From the NCBI GenBank assembly GCA_033763695.1, contig JANRKB010000015.1, positions 4,027 to 68,026 on the forward strand: a stretch of 64,000 bases of DNA, written 5' to 3'. The notes below the pieces were generated by a model that was not told the origin of the DNA, did not search any database, and saw nothing but the letters and a program-made list of their open reading frames with translations. The position numbers and the translations under genes were made by a program. Numbering within the stretch: the first letter of the stretch is position 1; each line of letters opens with the position of its first letter. Shown here one piece after another: positions 35,810 through 43,513 of the stretch. The stretch comes from JANRKB01 sp033763695. Lineage in GTDB: Bacteria; Planctomycetota; Phycisphaerae; Phycisphaerales; UBA1924.

Positions 35810-36619
35810 TCATAAACCGCCCGAAAGTTGTCGGCAAAAGTCGGCGGCGGCCTGGACGGGGTCCTGCGCGTTCGCGTCGGCTTCGGACATGCGGCGGACG
35901 AGCGCGCTGCCCACGATCGCCGCATCGGCGTGCTGATTGACGGCACGCACATGGTCGGCCGAGGAGATGCCAAAGCCGCAGGCGATGGGCAGATCGCTGT
36001 AACGCCGCAACTGGGCGACCCGCGGGCCGATGTCGGGCGCGTCCTGGCGTTCGCCGGTAATCCCCGAGCGGGCCAGCAGATAGACAAAGCCGGTCGAGGC
36101 CTTCATGATCTCCTCGGCCCGCTGCGGCGTGGTCGTGGGCGCGATCAAGAGGCTCGCCGTGAGTCCGGCGTCGTTGGCGGCCTTGAGGAGTTCGCCCGAC
36201 TCCGACAGCGGAGCGTCGGGGAAGATGAACCCGTCAATGCCCGCGTCCTTGGCCATGCCGACGAAACGTGCGGGGCCACCCTGAACGCCACCAGACATGC
36301 GATGCACGATCGACACGCTGACCATGGCGATCAGCGGGACGGTGACGTGTGGGCGGGCCTGGGCGATCTCGGCGAGGGTGCTGGCGGGCGAGGAGCCGCG
36401 CTGGAGCGCGGTGTGCATCGCCGCGGCGATCACCGGGCCGTCGGCGATGGGGTCGGAGAAGGGGATGCCGACTTCGATGAACGTGGCCCCGGCGGCTTCG
36501 AGAGCAGGGAGCACGGCGGCGAGGGTGCCGGGACGCGGATGCCCGCCGCAGACGTAGGGAATCAGGCCCTTGGCGTTGCGGGAGCGGAGCGAAGCGAACT
36601 GATCAGAGATCCGCGGCAT
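35810..36619 (-). CDS. trpA: Tryptophan synthase alpha chain
   Basis: This 269-residue TIM barrel cleaves indole-3-glycerol phosphate to indole and glyceraldehyde 3-phosphate and passes indole to TrpB. FIEVGIPFSDPIADGPVI near residue 47 holds the catalytic glutamate and aspartate; GFIFPDAPLSESGEL near 130 is a normal variant of G-x-x-x-P-D-L-P; GFVYLLARSGITGER and ACGFGISSADHV are the conserved phosphate-binding loops. The length is typical. trpB and other trp genes are not adjacent, so the operon is split in this genome. The ATG at 36619 lies beside the low-complexity region at 36656. The gene begins the repeat-rich part of the window on its upstream side. Confidence 0.95.
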   Translation of the reverse strand: MPRISDQFASLRSRNAKGLIPYVCGGHPRPGTLAAVLPALEAAGATFIEVGIPFSDPIADGPVIAAAMHTALQRGSSPASTLAEIAQARPHVTVPLIAMVSVSIVHRMSGGVQGGPARFVGMAKDAGIDGFIFPDAPLSESGELLKAANDAGLTASLLIAPTTTPQRAEEIMKASTGFVYLLARSGITGERQDAPDIGPRVAQLRRYSDLPIACGFGISSADHVRAVNQHADAAIVGSALVRRMSEADANAQDPVQAAADFCRQLSGGL

Positions 36620-36655
36620 GCGAGGGCGATGGTAGGACGGGTGCGGGCGCAGTTG

Positions 36656-36790
36656 ATGGGGTGAGTGGGTGATGAAGGCGAGGGGGTGAGGGGGTGATGA
36701 GGATGAGGGGGTGGGTGGGTGATGAAGGTGAGTGGGTGAGCGCGTGAAACGAGTGCTTTCACCCCTTCACCCCCGCACCTCCACACCCCC
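36656..36790. repeat. G/A-rich low-complexity tract of GGGTGA-type units, followed by a C-rich inverse
   Basis: From 36656 to about 36745 the plus strand is a run of GTGA/GGGTG words (gggtgagtgggtgatgaagg and variants), and from 36759 the mirror type appears (CACCCCTTCACCCCCGCACC). The two parts are roughly complementary, so a long imperfect hairpin is possible upstream of trpA. No gene is present. This could be replication slippage or a transcription-related structure; nothing more can be said from sequence. Confidence 0.7.
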
Positions 36791-36803
36791 TCCTCTTCGC
36801 CGC

Positions 36804-37500
36804 CGCAGGTTGTCAGATCAAGTTGTCAGCCGGGGGTGCGGGGTTGACAAGCTGCGTGGCGGGTGCTGTGCGAGCGACCCACGGCTACTCACCTCCACGG
36901 CCTCGCCGTGAAGAGGTCGTCGCGACGAACCCGTGCCACCGAGATGTGAGGCTTTGCGAGCATCTCGGTGCTGCTTCGCCGACGACTGCGCAACGCGCCA
37001 CAGAGCACTGATGTCGTCGAAGACTCCGACATCAGTGGCACGAGATCGATGTGTGCACCACCTCCGACATCAGTGGCACGAAAGACGTGAGAGTCGACGA
37101 TCGACTTGTTCTGCACGGCGAAGCCGTGCGGGTCAATAGCGTCGGGTCGTCGCGAAGCGACACCCGACGAATGCGATCTCCCTCGCGCGGGATCGTCGAA
37201 CTTGGATCGTGCGGCGAACGATCCAGTTTCGACGATCCGGTTCGCAGCGGTTGCGATTTCCGTGGGTGCCGCTGCGCGGCGACCCACGGCTACTTACCTC
37301 CACGGCTTCGCCGTGAAGAAGTCGGCGACTGAACTCCACGGCTTCGCCGTGAAGAACATGCGGCAAGGAAGACGCCGTGTGCAGAGCACGGATGTCGTCG
37401 AAGACTCCGACATCAGCGGCACGGATTGGACGTGCGCACCATCTTCGACATCAGTGGCGCGAGATCGATGTGTGCACCGCCTTCGACATGAGTGGCACGG
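36804..37500 (+). repeat. Composite palindrome-mosaic repeat, copy 1 (longest)
   Basis: This non-coding stretch is a chain of imperfect palindromes. In order: TTGTCAG repeats near 36808; a GGGTGC..GACCCACGG hairpin; CCACGGC-TCGCCGTG near 36896; an ACCGAGATG..CATCTCGGT element near 36932-36973; CACTGATGTCGTCGAAG..CCGACATCAGTG near 37006-37040; a second GACATCAGTGGCACG; TGCACGGC-GAAGCCGTGC; CGTCGGGT..ACCCGACG near 37139-37168; a long GATCGTCGA..GATCGTGC..ACGATCC..TCGACGATC near 37192-37240; GTGGGTGCCGC..GCGGCGACCCAC; two CACGGCTTCGCCGTGAAGAA; and a second CACGGATGTCGTCG element. The same modules recur in the same order at 42056-41495 (inverted), and partly at 39330-39160 and 43642-43514. Open frames in it are repeat shadows with LHGFAVKN-like peptides. 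Confidence 0.88.
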
Positions 37501-37642
37501 AACGCACGCCAGTTCTCACGGTCGTCGTCGTGCGCGTGGTGCCGCGTGGGCATGTCGAGCGTCGATCGATGCACGATCCAGCCTCAACAATCGCGTGCTC
37601 GGGCGCGTCAGGCGGTTGAGAGGCTGAACACCACTGTCCCGA

Positions 37643-37703
37643 GTCTCATGTCTGATGTCTCATGTCTGATGTCTCATGTCTGATGTCTCATGTCTGATGT
37701 CTC
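37643..37703. repeat. Tandem array of a 14-bp unit GTCTCATGTCTGAT
   Basis: Four exact copies of GTCTCATGTCTGAT start at 37643, 37657, 37671 and 37685, followed by GTCTC. The unit itself is two alternating 7-mers, GTCTCAT and GTCTGAT. The array lies about 50 bases upstream of the thiS start. Related words (GTCTGATGTCTC and the complement GACATCAGAC) occur at several other gene boundaries between 40.2 and 43.7 kb. Confidence 0.92.
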
Positions 37704-37750
37704 CCCGCTCCTGTCTGCTCCCTCGTCTCGCGCCGCGGCTACGGTTGGGC

Positions 37751-37996
37751 GTGAGCAACTCTCCCGCACATCCGGCGTCGGAATCGGCCGCGACGATCGT
37801 TCTGCACGTCAACGGCGCGGAGCGCAGCGTTCCCGCGGGCACGAGCGTGCGCGGGCTGATCGAACTGGTCGGGCTGGGGCAGGCGGCGTGCGCGGCGGAG
37901 GTGAACCGCGAACTCGTGCCGCGGCGTGACCACGCCACGCGTGTGCTGGCGGCGGGCGACAAAGTCGAACTCGTCAGTCTCGTCGGCGGCGGGTGA
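37751..37996 (+). CDS. thiS: ThiS-like sulfur carrier protein
   Basis: This 81-residue protein has the ubiquitin-like fold pattern of ThiS: IVLHVNGAERSVPAGTSVRGLIE, then AACAAEVNRELVPRRDHA and a closing KVELVSLVGGG with the C-terminal Gly-Gly that is adenylated and thiocarboxylated. It donates sulfur for the thiazole ring of thiamine. The first 15 residues (SNSPAHPASESA) are an extra unconserved leader; GTG at 37751 is the best start, but the ribosome binding site is weak, and longer frames run into the 14-bp array. thiG, thiF and thiE are not adjacent, so it is an orphan in this window. MoaD or another sulfur carrier is an alternative but the V-N-G start favours ThiS. Confidence 0.85.
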   Translation: MSNSPAHPASESAATIVLHVNGAERSVPAGTSVRGLIELVGLGQAACAAEVNRELVPRRDHATRVLAAGDKVELVSLVGGG

Positions 37997-38016
37997 ACGC
38001 GTCGTCGCCTGATCGC

Positions 38017-38859
38017 TTACTTGCCGGTGTAGTCGATGATGCGGGCCAGTTCGTTGCGGAGCTGGGCCCGCGGCACGACGCGATCGACCAATCCCGCCTT
38101 CTTGAGGAACTCCGAGCGCTGGAAGCCCTCGGGCAGTGCCTGGCGAATCGTCTGCTGAATCACGCGCGGGCCGGCGAAGCCGATGAGCGCGTTGGGCTCG
38201 GCGATGATGATGTCGCCCAGCATCGCGAACGACGCGGTCACGCCGCCGGTGGTCGGATCGGTCAGCACGCTGATGAACAGCCCGCCGGCACGATCAAGCC
38301 GCGCGAGTGCGGCGGAGGTCTTGGCCATCTGCATCAGGCTCAGGCCGGCTTCCTGCATGCGTGCGCCGCCGGAGCAGGAGACGACGATCAGCGGCAGGCC
38401 GGTGCGTTCGGCTTCCTCGATGCACAGCGTGATCGTCTCGCCGACGACGCTGCCCATCGAGCCCATCATGAACGTCAGGTCGAGGCAGCAGATGATCGCC
38501 TCGCGGCCCTTGATGAAGCACTTGCCCGCCTGCACCGCCTCGAGTTCGCCGGTCTTGACCTGCTCGGCCAGGACGCGATCGGGGTAGGCCTTGAGGTCCT
38601 TGAACTTCAGCGGGTCGCCGGGGATGAGGCCGGTGAACATCGGCTGGAACGAATCGGGGTCGGCCAGTTGGGCCACGCGTTCGCGGGCGCCGATGCGATA
38701 GTGATGGCTGCACTCGGGGCACACGTGGAGGTTGGCCTCCAGGTGGCGGCGGTAGATCATCTTGGCGCACGCCGGGCAGCGCAGCCACAGCCCCTCGGGG
38801 ATGGCCGACTTGCGTGCGGGTAGAACCTCGCTCCACGTCCGTGCTGCAACCTTGGTCAT
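38017..38859 (-). CDS. accD: Acetyl-CoA carboxylase carboxyltransferase subunit beta
   Basis: This 280-residue subunit works with AccA to transfer CO2 from biotin on AccB to acetyl-CoA, making malonyl-CoA for fatty acids. It has the AccD zinc finger with C28, C31, C47 and C50 (LRCPACAKMIYRR and HVCPECSHHYRIGA), then the carboxyltransferase core with MMGSMGSVVGE, IVVSCSGGARMQEA, VLTDPTTGGVTASFAMLGD and GFAGPRVIQQTIRQALPEGFQ. The ATG at 38859 starts one typical N-terminus (MTKVAARTWSEVLP); the frame extends to 38943. It converges with thiS with a 20-base gap. accA is not adjacent. The 5' side opens into a repeat-rich gap of about 620 bases before rpe. Confidence 0.96.
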   Translation of the reverse strand: MTKVAARTWSEVLPARKSAIPEGLWLRCPACAKMIYRRHLEANLHVCPECSHHYRIGARERVAQLADPDSFQPMFTGLIPGDPLKFKDLKAYPDRVLAEQVKTGELEAVQAGKCFIKGREAIICCLDLTFMMGSMGSVVGETITLCIEEAERTGLPLIVVSCSGGARMQEAGLSLMQMAKTSAALARLDRAGGLFISVLTDPTTGGVTASFAMLGDIIIAEPNALIGFAGPRVIQQTIRQALPEGFQRSEFLKKAGLVDRVVPRAQLRNELARIIDYTGK

Positions 38860-39120
38860 TGCTGCGTGTGTCCTTGGCAAGGGCGACTGGTCGGTTTCGG
38901 CTTCCTGCCGCCGCCAACGCCGAGTGGGTCGATCCGACAACACCGGGTGCGTCCGAGAACCCAGACGCGCCCCTCACGAGCGTGGCGGGGAGTGTAGCAC
39001 AAAACCCGCGTCGACGCGCCGCGCCACCCGCCCGCGGCCATGGTCCGACGCGAGTTCTCGCCGAAGTCGGGCTGAATCCGCCCGAACCGATGGCGAATCT
39101 GTCCGGGATCTCGGACGTGG

Positions 39121-39153
39121 GAAAAGCGAAAAGCGAAAAACGAAAAGCGAAAA
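39121..39153. repeat. GCGAAAA heptamer repeat array
   Basis: About four and a half units of GAAAAGC (GCGAAAA) with one GAAAAAC variant, in a gap where no gene is visible. Similar arrays are at 39374-39402, 39443-39476 (inverted) and 41537-41562. Confidence 0.85.
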
Positions 39154-39159
39154 TGAGGC

Positions 39160-39402
39160 CAAGCCCAAGCGTTCCTCACGGCGAAGCCGTGCAGAAGAAG
39201 TCGATCGTCGAATCCAACGTGTTTCGTGCCACTGATGTCCGAGTCATCGAGGACATCAGTGCTCTTGGACGAGTTGCGTCGTCGTCGGCTCCTCAGCACC
39301 GAGATGCTCGCAGAGCCTCACTGCACCAAACGTCGCAAGGCCGACGGTCGGTGGCACGGGAGGCGGACACAAGGCTCAAAGCGAAAAACGAAAAGCGAAA
39401 AG
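39160..39402 (-). repeat. Composite palindrome-mosaic repeat, copy 3 (partial, inverted)
   Basis: Read on the minus strand, this stretch has GCTTTTCGCTTT arrays, GGTGC-like spacer, GTGAGGCTCTGCGAGCATCTCGGTGCTG, CACTGATGTCCTCGATG..GGACATCAGTGGCACG, CGACGATCGACTTCTTCTGCACGGC and TTCGCCGTGA. The same series, with small differences, occurs in copy 1 from 36945 to 37130, down to the unusual spacer CGACGATCGACTT. Modules from the left end and right end of copy 1 are missing. The rest of the 620-base gap between accD and rpe shows no gene. Confidence 0.8.
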
Positions 39403-39442
39403 CTCAAATGTTCCGTCCAAGCACGCGTCGCACTGGACAGGA

Positions 39443-39476
39443 CATTTTCGCTGTTCGCTTTTCGTTTTTCGCTTTG
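39443..39476. repeat. TTCGCTTTT heptamer array beside the rpe stop
   Basis: ATTTTCGCTGTTCGCTTTTC and following TTTTTCGCTTTG, the reverse complement of the 39121 array, end seven bases before the rpe stop at 39483. On the minus strand the rpe transcript would run directly into an A-rich version of the same repeat. Confidence 0.8.
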
Positions 39477-39482
39477 CGTCCC

Positions 39483-40160
39483 TCACCCCCGCAGCGTGCG
39501 GATCACTTCGCCGCGTTGCGGCCCGGGCACGCCGAAGATCGCCGACGCGGCGACGATCAAGTCCACGCCCGCGTCGCGCACGCTCACGACGTTCTGCGGG
39601 TTCACGCCGCCGTCGATCTCCAGCCACTGCGACGGTTGACGCCGCGCTTGGATCGCACGGCACTTCTCGAGCACGCCGGGGATGAACGCCTGCCCCGAAT
39701 ACCCCGGGTTCACCGACATCACCAGCAGCAGATCAAACGCGTCCATCACCTCCAGCAGCGGCGCGACATCGCTGGGCGGGTTCACGGCGATGCCGGGCGA
39801 CATGCCCGCGTCGCGGATGGCCTTGGCCAGATCACGGGCTGCCTGGCCGCGGACGCGCTCGATGTGAAACGTGAAGACGTCCGCGCCGGCCTTGGCGAAG
39901 GGCAGCACGAACTTGGCCGGGTCTTCGACCATCAGGTGCACATCGAGGCACACCTCGGGCAACGCGGCACGCAGCCCCTTGCACATGTCCGGGCCCATCG
40001 TGAGGTTGGGGACGAAGTGACCGTCCATCACGTCGACGTGGAGCAGGTCGCCGCCCGCGTCGAGCACGCCGCGGCAGTCGGCGGCCATGTGCCCGAAATC
40101 GGCCGAGAGAATCGAGGGAGCAATCGCGGGACGCCGGGCAAGCCGCTGGAGTCGGGTCAT
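39483..40160 (-). CDS. rpe: Ribulose-phosphate 3-epimerase
   Basis: This 225-residue TIM barrel interconverts ribulose 5-phosphate and xylulose 5-phosphate in the pentose phosphate pathway. Motifs are IAPSILSADFGHMAADC, LLHVDVMDGHFVPNLTMGP (metal-binding histidine and aspartate), LDVHLMVEDP, LLLVMSVNPGYSGQAFIP and WLEIDGGVNPQN, the last with the second catalytic aspartate. Length is standard. The ATG at 40160 gives MTRLQRLARRPAIAPSILS; longer upstream frame is Arg/Ser-rich and includes GACATCAGAC repeats, so it is not coding. It is divergent from rlmN, with repeat words between. rpiA, a partner enzyme of the same pathway, is at 9704. Confidence 0.96.
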   Translation of the reverse strand: MTRLQRLARRPAIAPSILSADFGHMAADCRGVLDAGGDLLHVDVMDGHFVPNLTMGPDMCKGLRAALPEVCLDVHLMVEDPAKFVLPFAKAGADVFTFHIERVRGQAARDLAKAIRDAGMSPGIAVNPPSDVAPLLEVMDAFDLLLVMSVNPGYSGQAFIPGVLEKCRAIQARRQPSQWLEIDGGVNPQNVVSVRDAGVDLIVAASAIFGVPGPQRGEVIRTLRG

Positions 40161-40261
40161 GCGCGGATGATAGAGCGGGAGAGGAAGAGGATGAGCTGCG
40201 GAAGAGGAGCAGACATCAGACGAGGGGACAAGGAGAGAGGGAGGGTAGACGAGAGTGCATT

Positions 40262-40302
40262 CCGTCTGCTGTCTGGTGTCTCGCGTCTGATGTCTCCGAT
40301 CT
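40262..40302. repeat. GTCTGATGTCTC-type words between rpe and rlmN
   Basis: GTCTGCTGTCTGGTGTCTCG followed by CGTCTGATGTCTCC is a degenerate tandem of the 7-mers GTCTGNT and GTCTC. A complementary GACATCAGAC is at 40211. Both lie in the 169-base gap between the divergent rpe and rlmN, just upstream of the rlmN start at 40330. Confidence 0.7.
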
Positions 40303-40329
40303 CGCCTTCGCATCCCTATCATCCGCGGC

Positions 40330-41490
40330 GTGTCTGACGGCAGCATTCCCAATCCGCTTGCGTTCACCGCCGAGGGCTTCGTCGCGGCGTGCAAGGCCGC
40401 GCCCGCCTCCGGAAACGGCGGCAGGCCGCTGGCGCGTCCCGGAGCGCTCGAACGCTACGCCGCGGCGTTCCGCGAGGGCGTCCGCGTGCCCGGCCTGGTC
40501 GTCGCCCCGATCGTCCGCGAAGCCCGCGAAGACGTCGCCGAGGGCACTGTCGTCAAGTTCGTGCAGCGACTGGATCAACCCGGTGACGTACCTGACCCGC
40601 GCATCGAGCACCTGGACATCGAGTCGGTGCTCATCCCCATGATCGGCCGCACCGGACGCAAGACCTTCACGCTCTGCGTCAGCAGCCAGGTCGGCTGCGC
40701 CATGGGCTGCACGTTCTGCGAGACGGCCCAGATGGGTCTTATCCGTTCGCTCACGCCCGCCGAGATCGTCGGCCAGTGGTGGACCGCGACGCATGTGCTG
40801 GGGCACAGCGTCTCCAACATCGTGTTCATGGGCATGGGCGAGCCGATGGACAACCTGGACAACGTGCTCGCCGCGATCGCCACGCTCAAGGACCACCTGG
40901 GCGCGGCGTTCCCCATCAGCAAGATCACCATCAGCACCGTCGGCCGCGTCGATGGCATCCGCACGCTGGCCGCGAAGATCAATGAACCCGGCTGGCATCG
41001 GCTCAACCTCGCGATCTCGCTCAACGCGCCCGACGACGCGATCCGCGATCGCATCCAGCCGGTGAACCGCAAGTACAAACTCGCCGAGTTGCAGGCCGCG
41101 CTCATCGACTTCCCCGTCTACGGCGGGGGCAAGCTGTGCATGGAATACGTCCTGCTGCCCGGCGAGAACGACAGCGAGCAGCACGCGCAGCAGATCGCGG
41201 CGTTCCTGGCGCCCATCAACGCCCGCTACAACGAGAACCGCGAGAAGATCTCGCCGCGCACGATGGTGAACGTGATTCCGTACAACCCGCGGCGTGATTC
41301 GCCGTGGCCCGCGCCGACGGAAGAGTCGGTCGATCGCTTCATGGGATGGCTGGGCGCTCTGGGCGTGTACGCCAAGCGCCGCCGCACCAAGGGTCGCGAT
41401 CTGATGGGCGCGTGCGGCCAGCTGGGCACCGCCGAGATCCGCAAGCGCAAGGTCGTGACGCTGACGACATCGGCCCGCGAGCAGACGTGA
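40330..41490 (+). CDS. rlmN: 23S rRNA (adenine-2503-C2)-methyltransferase RlmN
   Basis: This 386-residue radical SAM enzyme methylates A2503 of 23S rRNA and A37 of some tRNAs at C2. The radical SAM motif is GCAMGCTFC with C123, C127 and C130. C116, seven residues before the first cluster cysteine, is the catalytic cysteine position, and C362 in RDLMGACGQL is the methyl-carrying cysteine. GMGEPMDNLDNVL and ISTVGRVDGI are further family motifs. The N-terminal helical domain is shorter and less conserved than in Escherichia coli. The start is GTG at 40330 without an obvious ribosome binding site. It is flanked on both sides by repeat-rich gaps. Confidence 0.95.
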   Translation: MSDGSIPNPLAFTAEGFVAACKAAPASGNGGRPLARPGALERYAAAFREGVRVPGLVVAPIVREAREDVAEGTVVKFVQRLDQPGDVPDPRIEHLDIESVLIPMIGRTGRKTFTLCVSSQVGCAMGCTFCETAQMGLIRSLTPAEIVGQWWTATHVLGHSVSNIVFMGMGEPMDNLDNVLAAIATLKDHLGAAFPISKITISTVGRVDGIRTLAAKINEPGWHRLNLAISLNAPDDAIRDRIQPVNRKYKLAELQAALIDFPVYGGGKLCMEYVLLPGENDSEQHAQQIAAFLAPINARYNENREKISPRTMVNVIPYNPRRDSPWPAPTEESVDRFMGWLGALGVYAKRRRTKGRDLMGACGQLGTAEIRKRKVVTLTTSAREQT

Positions 41491-41494
41491 CTCG

Positions 41495-42056
41495 CAAAGC
41501 CTCACATCTCGGTGGCACGGGAGGCGGACACAAAGCTCAAAGCGAAAAGCGAAAAGCTCAAATGATCTGCCCAGCGCGCGAGCCGCACGGCGTGTCTTCC
41601 GTGCCACTGATGTCGGAAGTGGTGCGCAGATCCAAACCGTGCCACTGATGTCGGAGTCTTCGACGACATCAGTGCTCGGCACACGGCGTCTTCCTTGCCG
41701 CATGTTCTTCACGGCGAAGCCGTGGAGGTGAGTAGCCGTGGGTCGCCGCGCAGCGGCACCCACGGAAAGCCCCGCCCCATCAAACAGGATCGTCGAAGGT
41801 GGATCGTTCGCCGCACGATCCAATCTCGACGATCCTTCACGAGGGAGATCGCATTCGTCGGGTGCGGCTGCGCCGCGACCCGACGCTATTGACCCGCACG
41901 GCTTCGCCGTGCATGCAAAGCCTCACATCTCGGTGGCACGGGACGCTGTCGATGGCACGGCAAGAGATCCGTGCATGGGTCGCTCGCACAGCACCCACCA
42001 CGCAGCTTGTCAGCCCCGCACCGCCGGCTGACAACTTGATCTGACAACCTGCGGAC
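41495..42056 (-). repeat. Composite palindrome-mosaic repeat, copy 2 (inverted relative to copy 1)
   Basis: Read from 42056 on the minus strand the sequence starts GCAGGTTGTCAGATCAAGTT, identical to copy 1 at 36805. It then keeps the order TTGTCAG elements, GGGTGCTGTGCGAGCGACCC, GTGCCACCGAGATGTGAGGC, the CGTCGGGT..ACCCGACG hairpin, the GATCGTCGA..TCGACGATC element, GTGGGTGCCGCTGCGCGGCG, CACGGCTTCGCCGTGAAGAA, ATGCGGCAAGGAAGACGCCG and CACTGATGTCGTCGAAGACT. Some modules of copy 1 are absent and its right end adds CGCTTTTCGCTTTGAGC arrays (41537-41562) and a second CCGAGATGTGAGGC. No gene is present in the 41491-42259 gap. Confidence 0.88.
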
Positions 42057-42070
42057 GGCGTGCGGAAGGC

Positions 42071-42150
42071 GAGACATCAGAAAGCCAGACATCAGACACG
42101 AGACTGGGAGACATCAGACAACGAGACTGGGAGACATCAGACAACGTGAC
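42071..42150. repeat. GACATCAGAC tandem words upstream of the mcsB 3' end
   Basis: The 23-base unit GAGACTGGGAGACATCAGAC-AAC occurs twice (around 42109-42131 and 42124-42150) with extra GACATCAG words before it (42073, 42089). It is the reverse complement type of the 14-bp array at 37643. Confidence 0.78.
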
Positions 42151-42259
42151 AGGGGCACAAAGCAGCAGGCACGCGACGCGAGACGAAAGGCCCTCCCGTC
42201 GTTGCTCCTTCGCTCCTGTCCCACGTCTGATGTCTCATATCTCCCGGTCTGCGTCCGCC

Positions 42260-43405
42260 TCACCCGTTCATCTTCTGCCGCAGCAGGCTGGCGCGTGCCA
42301 CGCGACGCTGTTCCTGGTCCAGTTCGCGCCCGCCGAAGCGTTGCAAGTGGGCCGGCTGCACCAGCACGATGAGTTCATGGAGCTGCCGCAGCGACACCTG
42401 CGGCACAAGCCCGCACACCACGCCCAACCGCACGTGCGAGAGCAGCGTCATCGCCTCCTCCGCCGCCATCAGTCGCGCGTGCCGCAGCGTGCCCAGCGCG
42501 CGATGCACGTGATCCTCCAGCATCGTCAGCCGACGCGTGAGCAGCGTCTTGCGTGCCGAACGCTCGTACTCGATGATCTGCGGCAGGATCTCGTCCTGCA
42601 GTTCCCGCAAGATCGCCCGCTCGCCCTTGCCCAGCGTGGTCTGGTTCGAGACTTGGTACAGATCGCCGATCGCTTCCGAGCCTTCGCCATAGAAGCCGCG
42701 CACCGCGAGGTTCATGTCCCCCGCCGCACGCTTGACCTTCTCGATCTCGCCCGTGAGTTTCAGCGCAGGCAGATGCAGCATCACGCTCATCCGCAGTCCG
42801 GTGCCGATGTTGGTCGGACACGCGGTGAGATATCCCAAGCGCGGGCTGAAGGCGTAGTCCAAGCCCGCCTCGATGCGATCGTCGATCTGGTCGATCTGCT
42901 GCCACGCCTCGCGCAGCGCCAGCCCCGAGCGGATCACCTGCACACGCAGATGGTCCTCCTCGTTCACCATGATCGACAGATGTTCATCCGGCACGGCATA
43001 CGCCACGGCCCGCGCATCGGGCTTGCCTGTTTCAGCCCCACCACCCCCACTGCGGCCTTTGGCGAGTTGCTTGGAGATCAGGTGCCGCTCCACCAGCAGC
43101 GTCCGTTCGATCGCGGGCACTTCGTGCAGATCGACCCACACGATCCGCTCGCACAGCCCCGCGCCCAAGAGCCACGAGCGGCACATGTCCAGCGCATCAC
43201 GCCGCTGCTCGGGCGAGGCCTTGTGCACGAAGAGATGACCGCCCAGGTTGCGTGCCAGTCGCACGCGACTGGAGACGACGACGTCCGGCGAGTCTCCCTC
43301 GGCACAGAGCCACTGGCTCGACAGCGTGCCCTGCGAGCCACGCTCGCGTCCCTTGTCGCCCGCGTCGTCGCCTGAGGGTCCGGGTTGTGGTTGCTTCATC
43401 ACCAT
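42260..43405 (-). CDS. mcsB: Protein arginine kinase McsB-like
   Basis: This 381-residue ATP:guanido phosphotransferase family protein should phosphorylate arginines of damaged proteins, marking them for Clp proteases, as McsB does in Bacillus. Motifs are VVVSSRVRLARNL at about 43-54, IMVNEEDHLRVQV at 146-157 (N-E-E-D-H ligands of the guanidino group and ATP), and LTACPTNIGTGLRMSV with C196. A Gly/Ser/Ala-rich insertion sits near 118-130 and the N-terminal 30 residues are an acidic, Gly-rich tail. mcsA lies upstream on the same strand, but 322 bases of repeat-rich DNA separate them, where in Firmicutes the genes are adjacent. The ATG at 43405 has no strong ribosome binding site. Confidence 0.92.
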   Translation of the reverse strand: MVMKQPQPGPSGDDAGDKGRERGSQGTLSSQWLCAEGDSPDVVVSSRVRLARNLGGHLFVHKASPEQRRDALDMCRSWLLGAGLCERIVWVDLHEVPAIERTLLVERHLISKQLAKGRSGGGGAETGKPDARAVAYAVPDEHLSIMVNEEDHLRVQVIRSGLALREAWQQIDQIDDRIEAGLDYAFSPRLGYLTACPTNIGTGLRMSVMLHLPALKLTGEIEKVKRAAGDMNLAVRGFYGEGSEAIGDLYQVSNQTTLGKGERAILRELQDEILPQIIEYERSARKTLLTRRLTMLEDHVHRALGTLRHARLMAAEEAMTLLSHVRLGVVCGLVPQVSLRQLHELIVLVQPAHLQRFGGRELDQEQRRVARASLLRQKMNG

Positions 43406-43433
43406 GGGTGGGTCCGGGGGAGGCGAGACCGGG

Positions 43434-43460
43434 AGACATCAGACATGAGACATCAGACAC
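43434..43460. repeat. GACATCAGAC words upstream of mcsB
   Basis: GAGACATCAGACATGAGACATCAGAC lies about 30 bases upstream of the mcsB start on the minus strand. The complementary type, CTGTCTGATGTCTCC, occurs at 43687 near the mcsA stop. Confidence 0.75.
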
Positions 43461-43513
43461 GCAAACGCCAGTCGCTGACGGACAGCAAGAGCGGAAGAAA
43501 CCGCCCGTTCATG

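Noticed and set aside
37106..37627. 173-residue open frame in the mosaic repeat
   Set aside because: It is made of repeat-derived peptides (HGFAVKN and similar) and its modules recur in different frames in the other copies, so coding is unlikely.
37643..37703. 14-bp tandem taken as a CRISPR array
   Set aside because: There are no spacers between the units, the unit is too short, and no cas gene is in the window.
40216..41823. 535-residue minus-strand open frame
   Set aside because: It is antisense to rlmN, whose radical SAM motif and catalytic cysteines are intact on the plus strand; the remainder runs through a repeat region.
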